A stretch of DNA of 64,000 nt from Diplosphaera chodatii (GCA_032358165.1 JAALGY010000054.1:1178001-1242000); one strand, 5' to 3'. Shown: positions 33,001 through 48,236, counted from the stretch's first letter. Numbers and translations: made by a program. Notes: generated from the sequence alone by a model not told the origin.

Positions 33001-33979
33001 GATCATCGATTCGTGACCGCCATCATCAGCGTGTGCTGGCCTGCGCTCAACAGGCAGGGACGAGTGGCCAGCTGTCCGATGTGTGCGACTGCCGTGGAGC
33101 TTCGCATCCAGTGGCGCTTGCCATTCTGGTCGCCCCCAGCCGAGGAGATGCCACTGCCACCCGAGGACGAAGCAGATGTGGACGAGGCAGCGCCCCTGGT
33201 GGTGCCGCCGCCCGGCGGCAATGTTGGCGGCCACAACTTGTTTCCCGAACTGCAGGTGTGCTGGTTGGTTGCACTTGAGAGCGGTGCTGGCGCCCGTGGA
33301 CTGACAGGCTGGCGTGACGCATGGCACAGCCACATTTGAGTGGCGGTTCTGTCTGCCGCACTGAGAGGCTGCCCATCCTGTGCTGCAGGGCATCCTGCAG
33401 GACATGGATGACCTCCGTGCTGTGCATGCGGAGGTCATCCCACACGAGCCACAGCACGCGGCTGCAGGTCATGCGCAGCCGCCACCACAGGCAGAGGGAC
33501 CTCCGCAGCTGCAGCCGCAGGACGCGCGCGCCGCGCAGCCCCAGTGCCCCGCATCGGGTGCCGGCTCTGGGACAGCACCTGCAGGCATGCAGGCAACTGC
33601 TGACGCGGGTGCCGGCCCATCAGTCGTCCAGCATCGGCAGCAGGCAGCGTGGCAGCGGCAGCTCAGCAATGGCATCAGCTTCGGCGGCGGCGGCAGCCGC
33701 CCGGCGGGCAGAGCTGGTGCCATGCAGGCGCCAGCAGAGCCGGCAGCCCCTGCCCCATCGGTGGCAGACACGCAGCAGGCGCAGCGTCTCGCATGCAGCA
33801 CCGAGGGGCGTGCTGTGCCATTTCCAGGGCGCGCCTTTCGACTGGACGGTGGCAATGGCTCGGGTGCAGGCGCAACAGCAGAGCTGGAGTCCGGCGATGA
33901 TGCAGCCTCTCTGCACAGCAGGCTGCGCCAGCGGCTGCCAGCACGCTGGGCAGGGCCCACCCCTGGTCCTGATCAGTAG
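30051..33979 (+). CDS. Multipass membrane RING-H2 E3 ubiquitin ligase (gp78/Hrd1-like layout)
   Basis: ATG 30051 starts MSLPTKSLLAAGLLASG, with about three hydrophobic segments in the first exon. More membrane segments follow: LWNFILSAALGIQKLVVDF (about 30720), FAVELLIVLPTVQIICSRL (about 31094), RVMLVVVGVALLAAANAIL (about 31565), FFVLASVFVAYLIF (about 32188) and VILYTFPAICWAYGAGFIF (about 32411). The RING-H2 finger is CAICWSSM ... LPCKHAYHEACIVQWLRQ ... SCPMC, split by an intron between 32880 and about 33054. The CAICWxSM start resembles gp78/AMFR. After the RING come a Pro-rich linker and a Gln/Ala/Pro-rich tail ending GPDQ at 33979. Membrane RING ligases with this order act in ER-associated degradation. 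That role here is an inference, and no CUE domain was recognised. About 13 exons. Confidence 0.84.
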
Positions 33980-34491
33980 GGCCTGGAACACATCTTGAAC
34001 AATGTGCTCATGGTGGTCTGCGATCGCGGTGCTGAGGCAGGATGGTGCAGGATGGGATGCTGCAGGATGAGGATGATGCAGAGGAGGTTGGCAAGTGCTT
34101 GTGTGTCAGCTGACTAGGTGTGATTTTGTGTGGCCACAGTGGCAACAGAGCTACATGCAAGGCACACGTGTAGTGCATGCGCACAATCCTGCTAGCTGGC
34201 TTCGGGTCTGATGATGTCGTCTGCTGCATTTCGTCTGTCTTGCAATGTGTTTTCCAGATCTGCGCAGTACAGCTATGGTATTTGAAAACCATCCCAATTT
34301 CACGCCTGGCTGAAATGTCAAAGCCTCTGCATCCGCAGAAATGTGCGGCCGGCCACTCTGTCGACCAGCTCGCTTCATGAGGCAGGCGCATCAACCAGGC
34401 GGCCAGCCCTGCGCAACACCGAAGAGCGCGGTCATGCATGCGTGGTACGGCGACATCTGCTGGGGGCTGTGTGACATGGCGGCGGGCGCAG
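33980..34491. other. Convergent 3' spacer
   Basis: About 510 bases between the RING ligase stop and the HIT gene stop. It starts with GGCCTGGAACACATC, which could extend the ligase in another frame, but no splice site supports that. Probably 3' UTR of both genes. Confidence 0.5.
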
Positions 34492-35644
34492 TCAGTCAGA
34501 ATGCCAGTGACATGGAGGGCCTACCAGTTGCCTGCCCCCCATGATGTGCAAGTGCAGATGGAACACTGATTGGCCTGCAATGTGATCGTTGCGGGTCAGC
34601 TGTGCTGACTGCATGGCAAGTTGCCAGTTTCAACAAGTCGGGAGCAGCAGCGTACATCAGTACTGTTGTATCAACTTACAGCCATTGACTCCATCATTGA
34701 TGGTGACCCTGTACCCGTCTTTGCAGCCCTTCTGCTGTGCCACCTGCTTGCAGGCTAAATACCATGTGTACCAGCAGACCACTGATCGTCAAAGCGGACA
34801 CAGCAAGCGCACAGAGGGCGGATGGTATTCAATGTTCGTGAAGCAGTGGACGCACCTTGTTGGCCACGACCAGCAGGTGACCCAGCACTGAGGCATGGCG
34901 ATCTTCTGCCTTCGACAACCCCGTCAAGCCGTCTCGGTGCTGCGAACACGAGCGCAGTTGCACTGTGAATCTTGTCCCGTCACAGCAGCCAGATATGCAC
35001 AGTGTTGTTGCACCAACGTCAGCAGCACAGTGCAACACATCACTGTGCAGCACATATCGAACCGGCTAGAAGTGACCAAAATGAATCGAAGCGCCATGAA
35101 GTGAGGGACACAGGGGTGTGTCACCTTGGGAATGACCAGGAAGTGGACGGGCGCCTGCGGGTTGATGTCCTAGAGCAGACACTGTCGCCGTTGCATGTAG
35201 CTTCATGGCGCAATGTGTTGCCGACACAAAATGCCGCAGCGATGCGTGCATACAAGCACGCCACGGTTGCTTACCTCAAATGCAAGCGCCTGGTCGTCCT
35301 CGAACAACACCTTTGCCGGGATGTCCTTGGAGATAATCTTGTCGAATATGGTTGGCTGCCCCTGGTCCGCCTTCTGCTCCGCCCTGCATCGACACGCAGC
35401 TGTATCCGTGCATGTCAATGCCGCACGCGTTCGCCGCAGCGGTACAGATGCACGCAGGCCTCAGGTGCGCAGCCGCAGCGCACCCGGACTCAGCAGCCTT
35501 CTTCGCGGCTGACGCTTCGTCAGACGCCATAGCCCGGACGCTGGGACGGCTGCAGTGTCGCTGCACCTGATGATTGCACCGGATCCGTGGGGTCGAGGCG
35601 AGCACAGGAGCGCAGCGCGATGCGATGCGCAAGCCGCGGAACAT
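34492..35644 (-). CDS. HINT1: HIT-family purine nucleoside phosphoramidase (HINT), organelle-targeted
   Basis: Exons on the minus strand join cleanly. ATG 35644 starts a basic presequence ([18 protein letters not shown]...). Exon at about 35393 reads [20 protein letters not shown] then DDQALAFE, exon at about 35172 reads [15 protein letters not shown], exon at about 34940 reads [20 protein letters not shown], and exon at about 34750 reads [18 protein letters not shown]. The last exon reads [14 protein letters not shown], ending at TGA 34494-34492. HLHLHIM is the histidine triad, whose central His forms the AMP-enzyme intermediate. HINT proteins hydrolyse adenosine 5'-phosphoramidates and aminoacyl adenylates. 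The N-terminal extension suggests plastid or mitochondrial delivery. A second in-frame Met (RAMASDEAS) could give a cytosolic form. Gene length and order are typical of HINT1. Confidence 0.94.
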
Positions 35645-36000
35645 TAGCAGCAGAGTGAAGGCGAGCTGCGAATGTGATCTGGACAGTCACCCGTTGGCAT
35701 GTCACATTATGATCATCTACAGACTAGCATCAGCAGGCCAGGGTGGGGAACCATGCAGCAGCTGGCATGACGGATGACGCTCAAGTGACATCTAGTTGCA
35801 GTCTCTGATGCAGAGTGCAGCACTTACATAGGTGTCAAATGGCAAACTTGCCATCGGTGCCAGGGAGCGGGGCAGAATGAACGATAACAACAAGTAGACC
35901 GGCTGTGCGCCAGGCATGGCCACACTGCTGCGGCGGTGCATGATATAACACGGGGCATGAGGCACAAACCATTGGGTATCACGGGACGTGTGGCACAGCA
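35645..36000. promoter_or_regulatory. Head-to-head spacer, probable bidirectional promoter
   Basis: About 355 bases between the divergent HIT (-) and DEAH helicase (+) start codons. With so little room, both promoters must lie here. No core element is recognised. Confidence 0.55.
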
Positions 36001-39680
<3,680 letters not shown>

Positions 39681-40106
39681 CATGGACCAGTAGGTAGCTC
39701 CATGGCTTCATGAGGTTGCAGCTCCCTTGATCTGATCAGTCTGTTTCTGCACATGCCCTCAAAATTGGTAAAGCCAAGGGAGTCCCACCAAGCCTTGGGT
39801 CAGCACCAAGCCTGGGTCAGGCGATCTGGAAAAACTTTTGTAGTTTCCCTTGGCTGGAATGCCATAAGGAGGCATCGGGCCTGACGGGCCCCACCCTGCA
39901 GTAGTGTGACCAGCTTCTCCGCAGACCGCGATGCAAGGGTGGAACGGCTGGGTCGCTGGGTCATGTCTCACTTCCTGTTTGATTTGACTGTCTTGCTCTA
40001 CACTTGACGTGGTCTCGGTACTGCACAACACACCGCCAAGCACAGTTCAGGGTCAGCACGCTTTGCAGCGCAGTTGCACCTTGAAGACAGCTTTCGCAGC
40101 ACTAGG
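39681..40106. promoter_or_regulatory. Spacer between helicase and VID27, with short tandem repeat
   Basis: About 425 bases holding the helicase 3' UTR and the VID27 promoter/5' UTR. A short imperfect direct repeat, CACCAAGCC(T)TGGGTCAG, occurs twice at 39786-39820. Nothing else was recognised. Confidence 0.5.
39786..39820. repeat. Imperfect tandem duplication (18 + 17 bases)
   Basis: Two adjacent copies differ by one T. They lie in the spacer before VID27, with no evident function. Confidence 0.7.
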
Positions 40107-43100
40107 ATGGGGGCAGGGCAGAGTGCCCCCGCCCCCACTGATCAGCCGCATTCAGAAGCAGAGGCATCCACACCAGAACAGGTGCAGGGTGCTCTACGAG
40201 TGCTGCTCTGCAGACCAGGCAGCTGTCGCTCCTTCAAGGCACCTGTGTGCAGCAGTCCCTGTCGAAAGCGGAACTCATATCAGCTGTGATGTGCGTCTGC
40301 TATGTCTTGCACGCGTGTGGTAGTGCAGGAAGGTGATTGTGCGTCTGTCGGGTGCGCTGCAGGATGGCGTCACAAAGCTATTCCGCCTGGTGCAAGGCCA
40401 GGGCTTTCAGGTGGAGGCGGCGGGCGTGCAACCGCACTTCTTTGACATGAACGAGGACACGCCATCGGTGCCGCGGCAGTGGTGCCTGGAAGTTGGCGAT
40501 GTGGAGACAGATGTGTCAGACAACTTCGCATTTGATAAGGCTGCTCGGCGGGTGGGCTGGCAGTGACGCAAGCATCGTCGCTGCTGCATGCATAGGTGTG
40601 TATGTGTCACAATCAAGTGAGCAGATCATGGCTGATCATGTACAGGTAACATTTGTATCGCCGGATGGTATCTGGGCCATCCGCTTCGGGAGCGCGCCCA
40701 AGTATGCAGCATTCACGGAGCAGTACAACGACAAGCTGTTTGAAAACACGTTCAAGGTGGACAACGACGAGGCTAACCGCAACAAGGTGAGAACTCCACA
40801 CAGTGGCATGGAGTCATTGCATGTGCATCCTTCTCGGGAAGGGTTGTAGTGCCGCCTCTGAGCTACCAGAACCCGCCTGCAGGTGTTCGGCAAAGACTCG
40901 TTCCTGACATTGGGTCGCGAGACAGAGGAGTCCAGGAAAGCCTGGGCAGATGATGCAGATGATCAGGTGACACAGCTTGACGCAGGTTGCCTGCCGCCAC
41001 AGACCAGCCCAGCAGCAGCATGATGCCCGACCACCAAGACGTCAGCAACTTAAGTTCAGCACCCGCTTTGCAGGACGCACCAGACGTCGATGAGCTGAAA
41101 ACACCAGCAAAGGGCGGACGTGAAAAGGATGCAATCCTGGGGGTGCGCCTGGGCGCCGGTGGCCGGTCATACATGGTGCAGGACAAGAAGATCGGCGTGC
41201 TGCGCAATGTACATGGCGGCGTGCAGGTCAGTGTTTGAAACCGACATGTGACAAGTGCCATTGCACACGCTGTCATACAATGCGTACATGGAGATCTGCT
41301 GCAGCTCTTCCTAATGTGCAGCTGTGGTTGTCACTGCTCTTGAGCCTGTCGACCATGCTTGCCAACAGGACACTGGCCTGAGCTTCATGAGCCCGCAGTC
41401 GAAGCGGCGCAGCGGGCTCGGCCTGGCCAGCGATTCAGCAGCAGGCGGTGCAACGCCCTCCAAGTTGCTGCTGATGCGCGGCGAGCGGCAGATGAACATC
41501 CTCAGTCCGGAGGAGGGGACCAGCCTGCACCAGGTGGGGTGTGTTCAGCACCAGTCGGTACACGAGCCTGTCACTTTGAGGCCACTCTGCTCTGGGTTTG
41601 GAGGCAACTGACAAGCAGTGTTGGCCATGCAGCTGGACATAGAGACGGGCAAGACAGTTGCAGAGTGGGGCTTCCAGAAGGACGGCACAGATGTCGCCAT
41701 GAAGGACCTCATCAACGACACAAAGGGTGTGCGGAGCCAGCAGTCAACTCGCAGATGTGTTGTGCATTTGCAGCCTTATGCGTGAGTCTGCAGATGCTCA
41801 CAATTCACACAAGCACAGGAATGCTGCAGTGCTGGTACATTGCAGGTGCCCAGCTGGATGACCGTGACACATTTCTGGGTGTGGGCACCAACCGCCTTGT
41901 GCGGTGGGACCAGGTAAAGTGCAGCACAGCTGGCTGCTGCTCCGTGGTGACATGCAGCAGATGTGTTTGGGTCAGCTTGTTGCCCAGGCACGTGTGCAGG
42001 CCCTGATCGCAGCTAGCTGGGCACCCTGCAGCGTGTGCGGGAGGGCGTGGTGCAGGAGATGTCCAGCCCCACCGTGCAGTACGCCGGGGGCAAGGACTAC
42101 GCCCGCAATACCAACTTCAACTGCATGGCCACCTCCGGTGCGTTGCTGTGCACCGTGTGGTCATATTCCACAGGAGACGTCGCGCAGGAGCGGGCCATGA
42201 CAGTTTGCGTCGCCCTGCAGGCGATGGCCATGTGGTCGTGGGCAGCGACGACGGCAAGATCCGGCTGTTTAGCAGCAGCACACTCACGATGGCAAAGACC
42301 AGCATCCCGGGCCTGGGCGCGCCCATTACCGCTGTGGACGTGGCGTACGACTCCAAATGGGTGCTGGCAACCACAAACAAGTACCTCATGGTCGTCAAGA
42401 CCCAGTTCCGTGACAAAAGTGGCAGGTACGGCATGTCGAGGAGGGTTTACTTGTTGCCCCGACCATGTACGGCATACATCTGCTGCTTTACACAGCTGGT
42501 GTTGCTCATGGTTGCACATGGCGTCCATGCAATTCACAGTTGCCACCCTTTGCAGGGAAACAAACGGCTTTCAGGCGAGGATGGGGGCACAGGCACCAGC
42601 ACCCCGGCTGCTGCGCCTCAAGCCCGAGGACCAGGCCAAGGTCAGCCCCATTGCACCAATATACCTTGTGTCCCCACCTGCACTATTATGCATCGCCATA
42701 GCTCGGTATCTGCTGACCGTGCTCCTCTCTGGATGGGCAGGTGGGGCGCGCGCCGCTGCAGAAGGGCAAGTTCACGTGGATCACGGAGGCCGGCCGGCAG
42801 GAGCGCTGGATCGTCGCCTCCTGCGGCGCCTACACCGTGCTGTGGAACTTCAGGTGGGGCGGCCTTGCTGACGGTGGGAAAACCTCCATTGCACTGATGT
42901 CCGTCAGCTCAGCCAGTGGGAGCAATCTGGCGAGACATCAGCCGTTGCGTGACTGTCTGTGCAGGCAGGTGAAGCTGGCAGAGAGCGCGGTCCAGTCGTA
43001 CGGCGGGCTGACCACGGTCACAGAGTACCACCTCATACCGCGGCAAGAGGACGTCGTGGACTCCACCTTCATGCACGACAACTATGCCAGCCCTGGGGCC

Positions 43101-43386
43101 AGGTGGGTGGCGCAGCGACGCACATGGCCCAAGGGGCCCTCGTACATGTACTGCACGGCGACCTTCAGACAGTGCCAAGGAATGGTGCACGAGATCCAGT
43201 CCTAATGTTCCGTGTCAACCCTATAGGATGACGCACCATGCACACTTCCCAGAGTGTTGCCACATCTGCTCTGACCGTACTATGTGGTCTTGCAATCCCA
43301 ACAGGGCTGGCGCAGCAGAGGACGCCATGGTGGTGTTCACGAAGCACCGTGTATGGTCGCTCGCAGACGAGGACTCTGACAACTGA
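40107..43386 (+). CDS. VID27: VID27 family protein (vacuolar import and degradation protein 27)
   Basis: ATG 40107 begins [20 protein letters not shown], followed by an N-terminal region of which part is unresolved. Exon at about 40333 reads [20 protein letters not shown]. The PH-like part reads [20 protein letters not shown] and [20 protein letters not shown]. The C-terminal beta-propeller reads [130 protein letters not shown] and [12 protein letters not shown]. Stop is at 43384-43386. VID27 was named from yeast screens for fructose-1,6-bisphosphatase degradation, and the molecular function is still unclear. The start gives a Met-Gly-x-x-x-Ser N-myristoylation-type motif. About 14 exons. Confidence 0.92.
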
Positions 43387-43722
43387 CGCCATTTGTGGCG
43401 ATCGGAGGCTGATCCATCAACTTTTGATGGGGTCTGTCATATCATTGCGACTTTAGGACGATCACTACACACGTGGCACCGATGATAGCCTTCGTTGTGC
43501 GCTTGTGATCAGTCTGTCCACTGACCGCTTGCGGCAAAGTGGCCACTGATGACACGGATAAATCAGCTAGCGCTGTCGTTAGTAAGGGGTCTACAGTGCA
43601 TTTATGCATTGGCCCAGAAATGCAGCGTCACAGGAAGGAAGTGCTGTTGCTGACTGCATGATATTGTCCAGCTGAGCGGTCACCGTATGCCCCCCTATTA
43701 AATATCTGCGGCGTAGCCAGCG
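43387..43722. other. Convergent 3' spacer
   Basis: About 335 bases between the VID27 stop and the stop of the alkyltransferase-like gene. Lower GC, with no coding signal. Probably 3' UTRs. Confidence 0.6.
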
Positions 43723-44297
43723 TCAATCGACGGCGACCAGCTCGATCAGTTCATCAGCCCCAAGCAACGCATCCGAGGTGATGAGTTGCGAACCCTGAAA
43801 TTCAATCCCCTCTGCTTCAAGGAGCGCCCTCTTACGCTGCACAGGGACCTGCGAGAGTCCAGCGGTGCCGCCAAAGCCACCAATGTCGCCTGACGCCTTT
43901 ATGACACGGTGCGCAGGAACCTCTGGCATCCAGGTGGCCCGCCGCAGCGCCTGAGGCCAGTGAAGTGCTGCAGAATTCGTTGATTGGTGTTGAGGCAAAG
44001 TGCTTGCATGCATGACCCGTTCATTACAGAGGGACATATCCAAGTCACGGTGACGCTGATGTACACCTGGCCAACCGCCCGCGGAGATGTTTCAAGCACC
44101 GCTGCGAGTGCACCATAAGAAGTGCACTTCCCGGCGGGTATCAGCATACATGCCTGCGGGTAGCAGAGGGTCTGTTCAGCGTCGCGTCCGCAGGGGTGCA
44201 GTCTTTGTTGCTGCGGAAAGTGCTCATGCACTGGATATAGGTGCTTCACCTCATGTAGCCGACGCTCAAACGCCGTCAGCGGCCGATCCTCGCTCAT
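43723..44297 (-). CDS. Alkyltransferase-like protein (ATL), MGMT fold without catalytic Cys
   Basis: Three exons. ATG 44297 gives MSEDRPLTAFERRLHE. A GTGAAG donor near 44248 joins an acceptor near 44151 to give ACMLIPAGKCTSYGALAAVL, then ETSPRAVGQ. Exon 3 gives ALRRATWMPEVPAHRVIKA, then GDIGGFGG and a C-terminal extension ending at 43723. This is the DNA-binding domain of O6-alkylguanine-DNA alkyltransferase, but the active-site PCHRV reads PAHRV. Proteins with this replacement are alkyltransferase-like proteins. They bind O6-alkylguanine and flip it out without repairing it, recruiting nucleotide excision repair. IPAGKxTxYGxxA is the helix-turn-helix region. About 135 residues, close to usual ATL length plus a tail. 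Nuclear, mitochondrial or plastid location cannot be told. Confidence 0.88.
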
Positions 44298-44673
44298 CCT
44301 CGAATCGATGCATCATATGCCATGACAATGCACATGTTGCAATGCAATAAAGCTGCTGGCTTCTGGCCTGCAAAATTGCATGCTGCCAAATCGATGCAGG
44401 GCGGGGTTGGTCCATATTCGGTCATAGTACATGTCAGGGTTGCCTTCGACAGTGCAGGGCAGTGGCGGGTTGTTGTGAACAACCCGGAATTCTGTTAACA
44501 GTCGCAGCACACCAGTCGTTGTGCTGTAAGTTCGGTGTCTGCTGAGACGAATCGCGTCAGGCAGACAGGGGTCGACTGCAGCGCCTACTGCTATATGCCC
44601 ACGTTCACCACACTTGCTGGCTGTGCAATAGATGCCATCCGATGAGGTACACAACAGAAGCTGTGGCCGCAGT
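44298..44673. promoter_or_regulatory. Spacer upstream of the ATL gene
   Basis: About 375 bases between the stop of the RAP-domain gene and the start of the ATL gene, both minus strand. It must hold the RAP gene 3' UTR and the ATL promoter. No defined element is recognised. Confidence 0.5.
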
Positions 44674-47600
44674 TCATGCCGTTGCTGCATCGATGCGCTG
44701 CTGCAAGTATTGATGTTTGTTCGCCGGACCCTGAAGCGCATCCCACTCAAACCATGGCACCGAAACCACCTGGTACCCCAGCAGCTGCAGGTGGCGGTGC
44801 TTCATCAGAGAATGCCCTAGCAGCCTGCAGTGGTAGCACACGCTGTCGACATCTCAAGCTGTGATTGAATTTTGACACATCCCCGAGGCACATCACACCC
44901 TGGGGCCAATCATGATGTGATCTGCTATCTGCAATGCGGGCAAGAGGAACAGCAGCATGCTTACTTGGCCGGGTAGGCTGTGTTGCGGGAGAAGTGGGAT
45001 GGACCATCAGCCTCAATGGCGACGCGTCCTTCTGGCAGGCACAGGTCCACGCTGTATCCCGACATCACATCCTGTTTCACATGGAAGCGTCCCAAGCCCG
45101 ACAGCGCGCTGGCAATCTGCAGCGCACAAGACAGGCATGATGAAGCATGGGGCTCAGAGCGCGGACCGAATGCGCAGCCGAGCACAATGCAAGTGTGGTG
45201 CACGCAGGAAGATAAGAACAAGACAGCACAGACCTGCCCCTCATGGTACGACTCCTGCTCGCGGTGCATGGGCCGGATGGAGTGCTGCCACACATCCGCG
45301 GCAACCGCCAGCAGCTCTGCGGCAGCCTCGCCCTCCGACTGCCGACCGCCGCCTTCCAGTCGGATGGCCAAGGCCACCTGCAGCGAAATGAGCCGTTGCA
45401 TGTGACCATCGCACGTGAGCATGATAATTATGCTACCAGGCGATGTGGCACCGAATCTTTCTTGCCAGCTCACATATGCAACAAGCATACCAGCGATCAA
45501 CCATCACTATCACGAGATTTTGGCAGCGAGACAGCGCAGGTGCAAGACACCCGTGTGCTACACTCTGCTTGGCATGGGTGCCTGTATCGGTGTGCACGAC
45601 CCACCTGATGGACCTGCAGAAGCACCTTCTTCTCGCTGCCCATTCCATCGATCCCCCGGCGCTCAATCTCCTGCCAGATCTCCGAAAAGGCTGCCGTGCT
45701 GACTTGCTCCTGCAGCAGTGCAGAAGGCACTCAGCTCTGACGGCGCGCACGCCAGTGACCTTGCCGCAGCCTTTGAACCCACAACACACTGCAGCCCGCA
45801 AGTCACAGCAGCATTTGTGTTGACCAACAACCGCACGCGCGTCCCTCACCATGACTGCCAGCGACCATGCTGCCACGGCAAGCGCCTGGCTGGACATGGA
45901 GGCGGCGGCGCGTGGCCCCTCGCGCCGGTCCCTTTGCCACGGCTCGTGCGCAAGGCGCCAGCAGCCTGCGGCCTCCACCTCCTGCGAGTTCGAGGGGCAG
46001 TAATCCCTCACTGAATTGGAGGGTTTGTGAGGGTTCGGCAGGGTTGGGGACACCCATCATGAACACTTACATTGACACTGGTCCACAATGGGGTTGCATC
46101 TGCCCTGAGCAGATGTGAGGCGCTGCTGCGAACAAGCTTCACCTGCAGCAGGGCTGTTGGCACGTGGCCAAGCGTGGCAAAGGCCCACAGCGTGCTGGCC
46201 GCCTCGCGGGCCGTAAGCGCCGGGAAGCCGCCCAGCCGCTGCAGCAGCGCCTCCAGGTGCGGCAGCCGGGGCGTCCAGTGGTGCGCCAGCGCCAGGGCCC
46301 ACAGGGCATCTGCTGCCAGCCTGGGCCGCCAGTCGTCATGCGCCAGGTCTGCCCTCTGCAGATCAGGGCTGCAGCCCTCAGAAACGGACCGGGACATGTT
46401 CCTGACAAGCTTCTCATGTCAGGTCTTCCCCAGCGCTTGCCAACCTACCAGCGCAGACTGTGTAAAGTACAGTAACATGTCATGTGGAGGGGGAGCGGCC
46501 ACATGCTGCTTGATGCATGCGTGGGGGACCAGGGGACGCACCAAGACGAGGGCATCCATCTCGGCCTCGAACGCCACCGGGCCGCCCATGACGCCAAGTG
46601 ACCAAATGGCATTCGTGACCAGCACAGGGTGCAACTGGTGCGCAGCAGAGTCGGCATTGCTCGGATGTGCATCCTCCCCGCTGCCTGCCACAGAACTGGC
46701 GCCAGCCGCATCTGGGCCTGCCTCCTCTGCGAGCTTATCTGGCTGTGGCTGCTCCTGCAGCTGCTCGCTGGGCGGCAGCCGTGGGGGCGTCACGCTGAGG
46801 GCCTCGATCAGACCCAGCAGCCGCCGGTCGCGCGCCTGTCAGCGATTGTCAGCAAGTATTCAAGAAGTCATGCGGCTCACCACAGCAGGTTCCAACCAAG
46901 TGCGTGACCAGCTGACGGGTGGGTTCCCACTATCGAAGTGTCTGGCGCTTCGCAGACGACCAAAGCACCTGCAGCAGGCGTGCACTACCGGAGCACTGCT
47001 TCAGCGACTGTTCTGCCGCCATGCGCAGTGCTGTGGCCGCTTCTGCAGGCCTTGGACCACGCACTGCGCCGTGCTGCAACCCCTGCGGCGATCAATGACA
47101 CGCTCTGAGAGCTTGCAACAGCAGCAGGTTGATGCCAGGCACTGCGCGGATCCACCCTCGCATACTGCCCACAACGTACGTCAGGAAACCTACCCGGAGA
47201 TCCAGCTTGCGGCAGCCGTTGGCGGCCCATGCTGGCCAGATTTCCTCGCATGCGTCAAGGACGCCTTCGAAGCCCTGCCGCGGCTTGAGGTAGGACCTGA
47301 TCTCCTTGAGTGTCTTTGGCCGCTTGCGGGTAGTCTGTCTCCCTGCATAAGGTCAACGGCACTGGTGTATGTCGAGTTCAGGCTGCCTCTAAGGCTGCTG
47401 CGTGCGCACGCAGCACTGCTGGTTGCAAGGCATGCGTAGTCTTGGCAACCCACGTACCTGGCATAGGCTGCTCTGGTGCAGACTGCTGCACGCCCTCCGA
47501 GACGTCCGGCTCTCCTGCGTCTTCCACGCTGCGAGCCACCTGGGTAGGGCTGTCGCTAGGCTGCGCAGCCAGCTCAGCAGGCGCGGCCGGCTCCGACTGC

Positions 47601-47961
47601 CGCCGCCGCGGCAGCGGCACCACAACCGCCTCTGATGCCAGGTCCCGGGCGTTGCGAACCCATTCCAGCGGGTTCTGATCCTCGCCTACAACCGAAGATG
47701 CCGAAAGTCAGCAGCCTGCAGCGTTGCCAGCGGCGCGCAGGCCGCCGGTTGGCAGGCGTTTTGCCAGGTGCCTGCTCAGCTCAGCGGAGCTGAGCGCCCA
47801 CTGCAACGAGCAAATATACCTGGAAGCACTACTGGTGCTTTCTTAATCTCCGAGGACCGCTTTGCTGCGGCGCTGACAGAGCGGCAGCGCTGCCGCACCA
47901 GCGGCGGCACACATGTGTGCGTGCCGGTGCACGGACTGCGCAGCAGCGATGGCTGCAACAT
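44674..47961 (-). CDS. RAP-domain organelle RNA-binding protein with FASTK/OPR-type helical repeats
   Basis: The first ATG (47961-47959) starts MLQPSLLRSPCTG, a basic, Ser/Arg-rich organelle presequence. Spliced exons give EDQNPLEWVRNARDLASEAV and a Pro/Ala linker. These are followed by KTLKEIRSYLKPRQGFEGV (about 47320), VLVTNAIWSLGVMGG (about 46620), LAADALWALALAH and AREAASTLWAFATLGH (about 46320-46160), and SSQALAVAAWSLAVM (about 45880). The repeated LWxxA helices are typical of FASTK/OPR RNA-binding arrays. The C-terminus is a RAP domain: GLGRFHVKQDVMSGYSVDLC, RVAIEADGPSHFSRNT, LMKHRHLQLLGYQVVSVPW and FEWDALQGPANKHQYLQQ, with stop at 44676-44674. RAP proteins process or stabilise chloroplast or mitochondrial RNAs, and the D-x-D/E nuclease-like core (EADGPSHF) is conserved. 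Some exon edges between 47190 and 46840 are uncertain. About ten exons. Confidence 0.87.
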
Positions 47962-48236
47962 GCTTGGCGATTCAGTTGCCACACTTGATGAGCACCGCTG
48001 CGTACGTTACAATAAAGCAATGTTGGTATGTTGCCGGCGAAGCCTTCCGGCACAGGAGCACTTCCGACGTGCAGCGGCCTGCATGGCCCCCCTCTCGAGG
48101 GACTTCACTGCTGTTCATTGGCAGTTTCGCACCCCAGCCTATCAGCGCGAGCTCCGCAGAGGTGTAGGCACCTGAGTACTGTGCAGTAAGTTGTGCAGTG
48201 CACACCGCACGCCGGGCTGCACACACAGAAACGGCA
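47962..48236. promoter_or_regulatory. Short head-to-head spacer, probable bidirectional promoter
   Basis: Only about 275 bases separate the start codons of the RAP gene (-) and the DUF3531 gene (+). Both encode putative organelle proteins, so shared control is possible, but no element is recognised. Confidence 0.5.

Noticed and set aside
46072..47439. 455-codon plus-strand open frame
   Set aside because: Antisense to the RAP-domain gene, whose minus-strand exons match a known family. The plus reading is Cys/Ser/Arg-rich with no recognisable domain.
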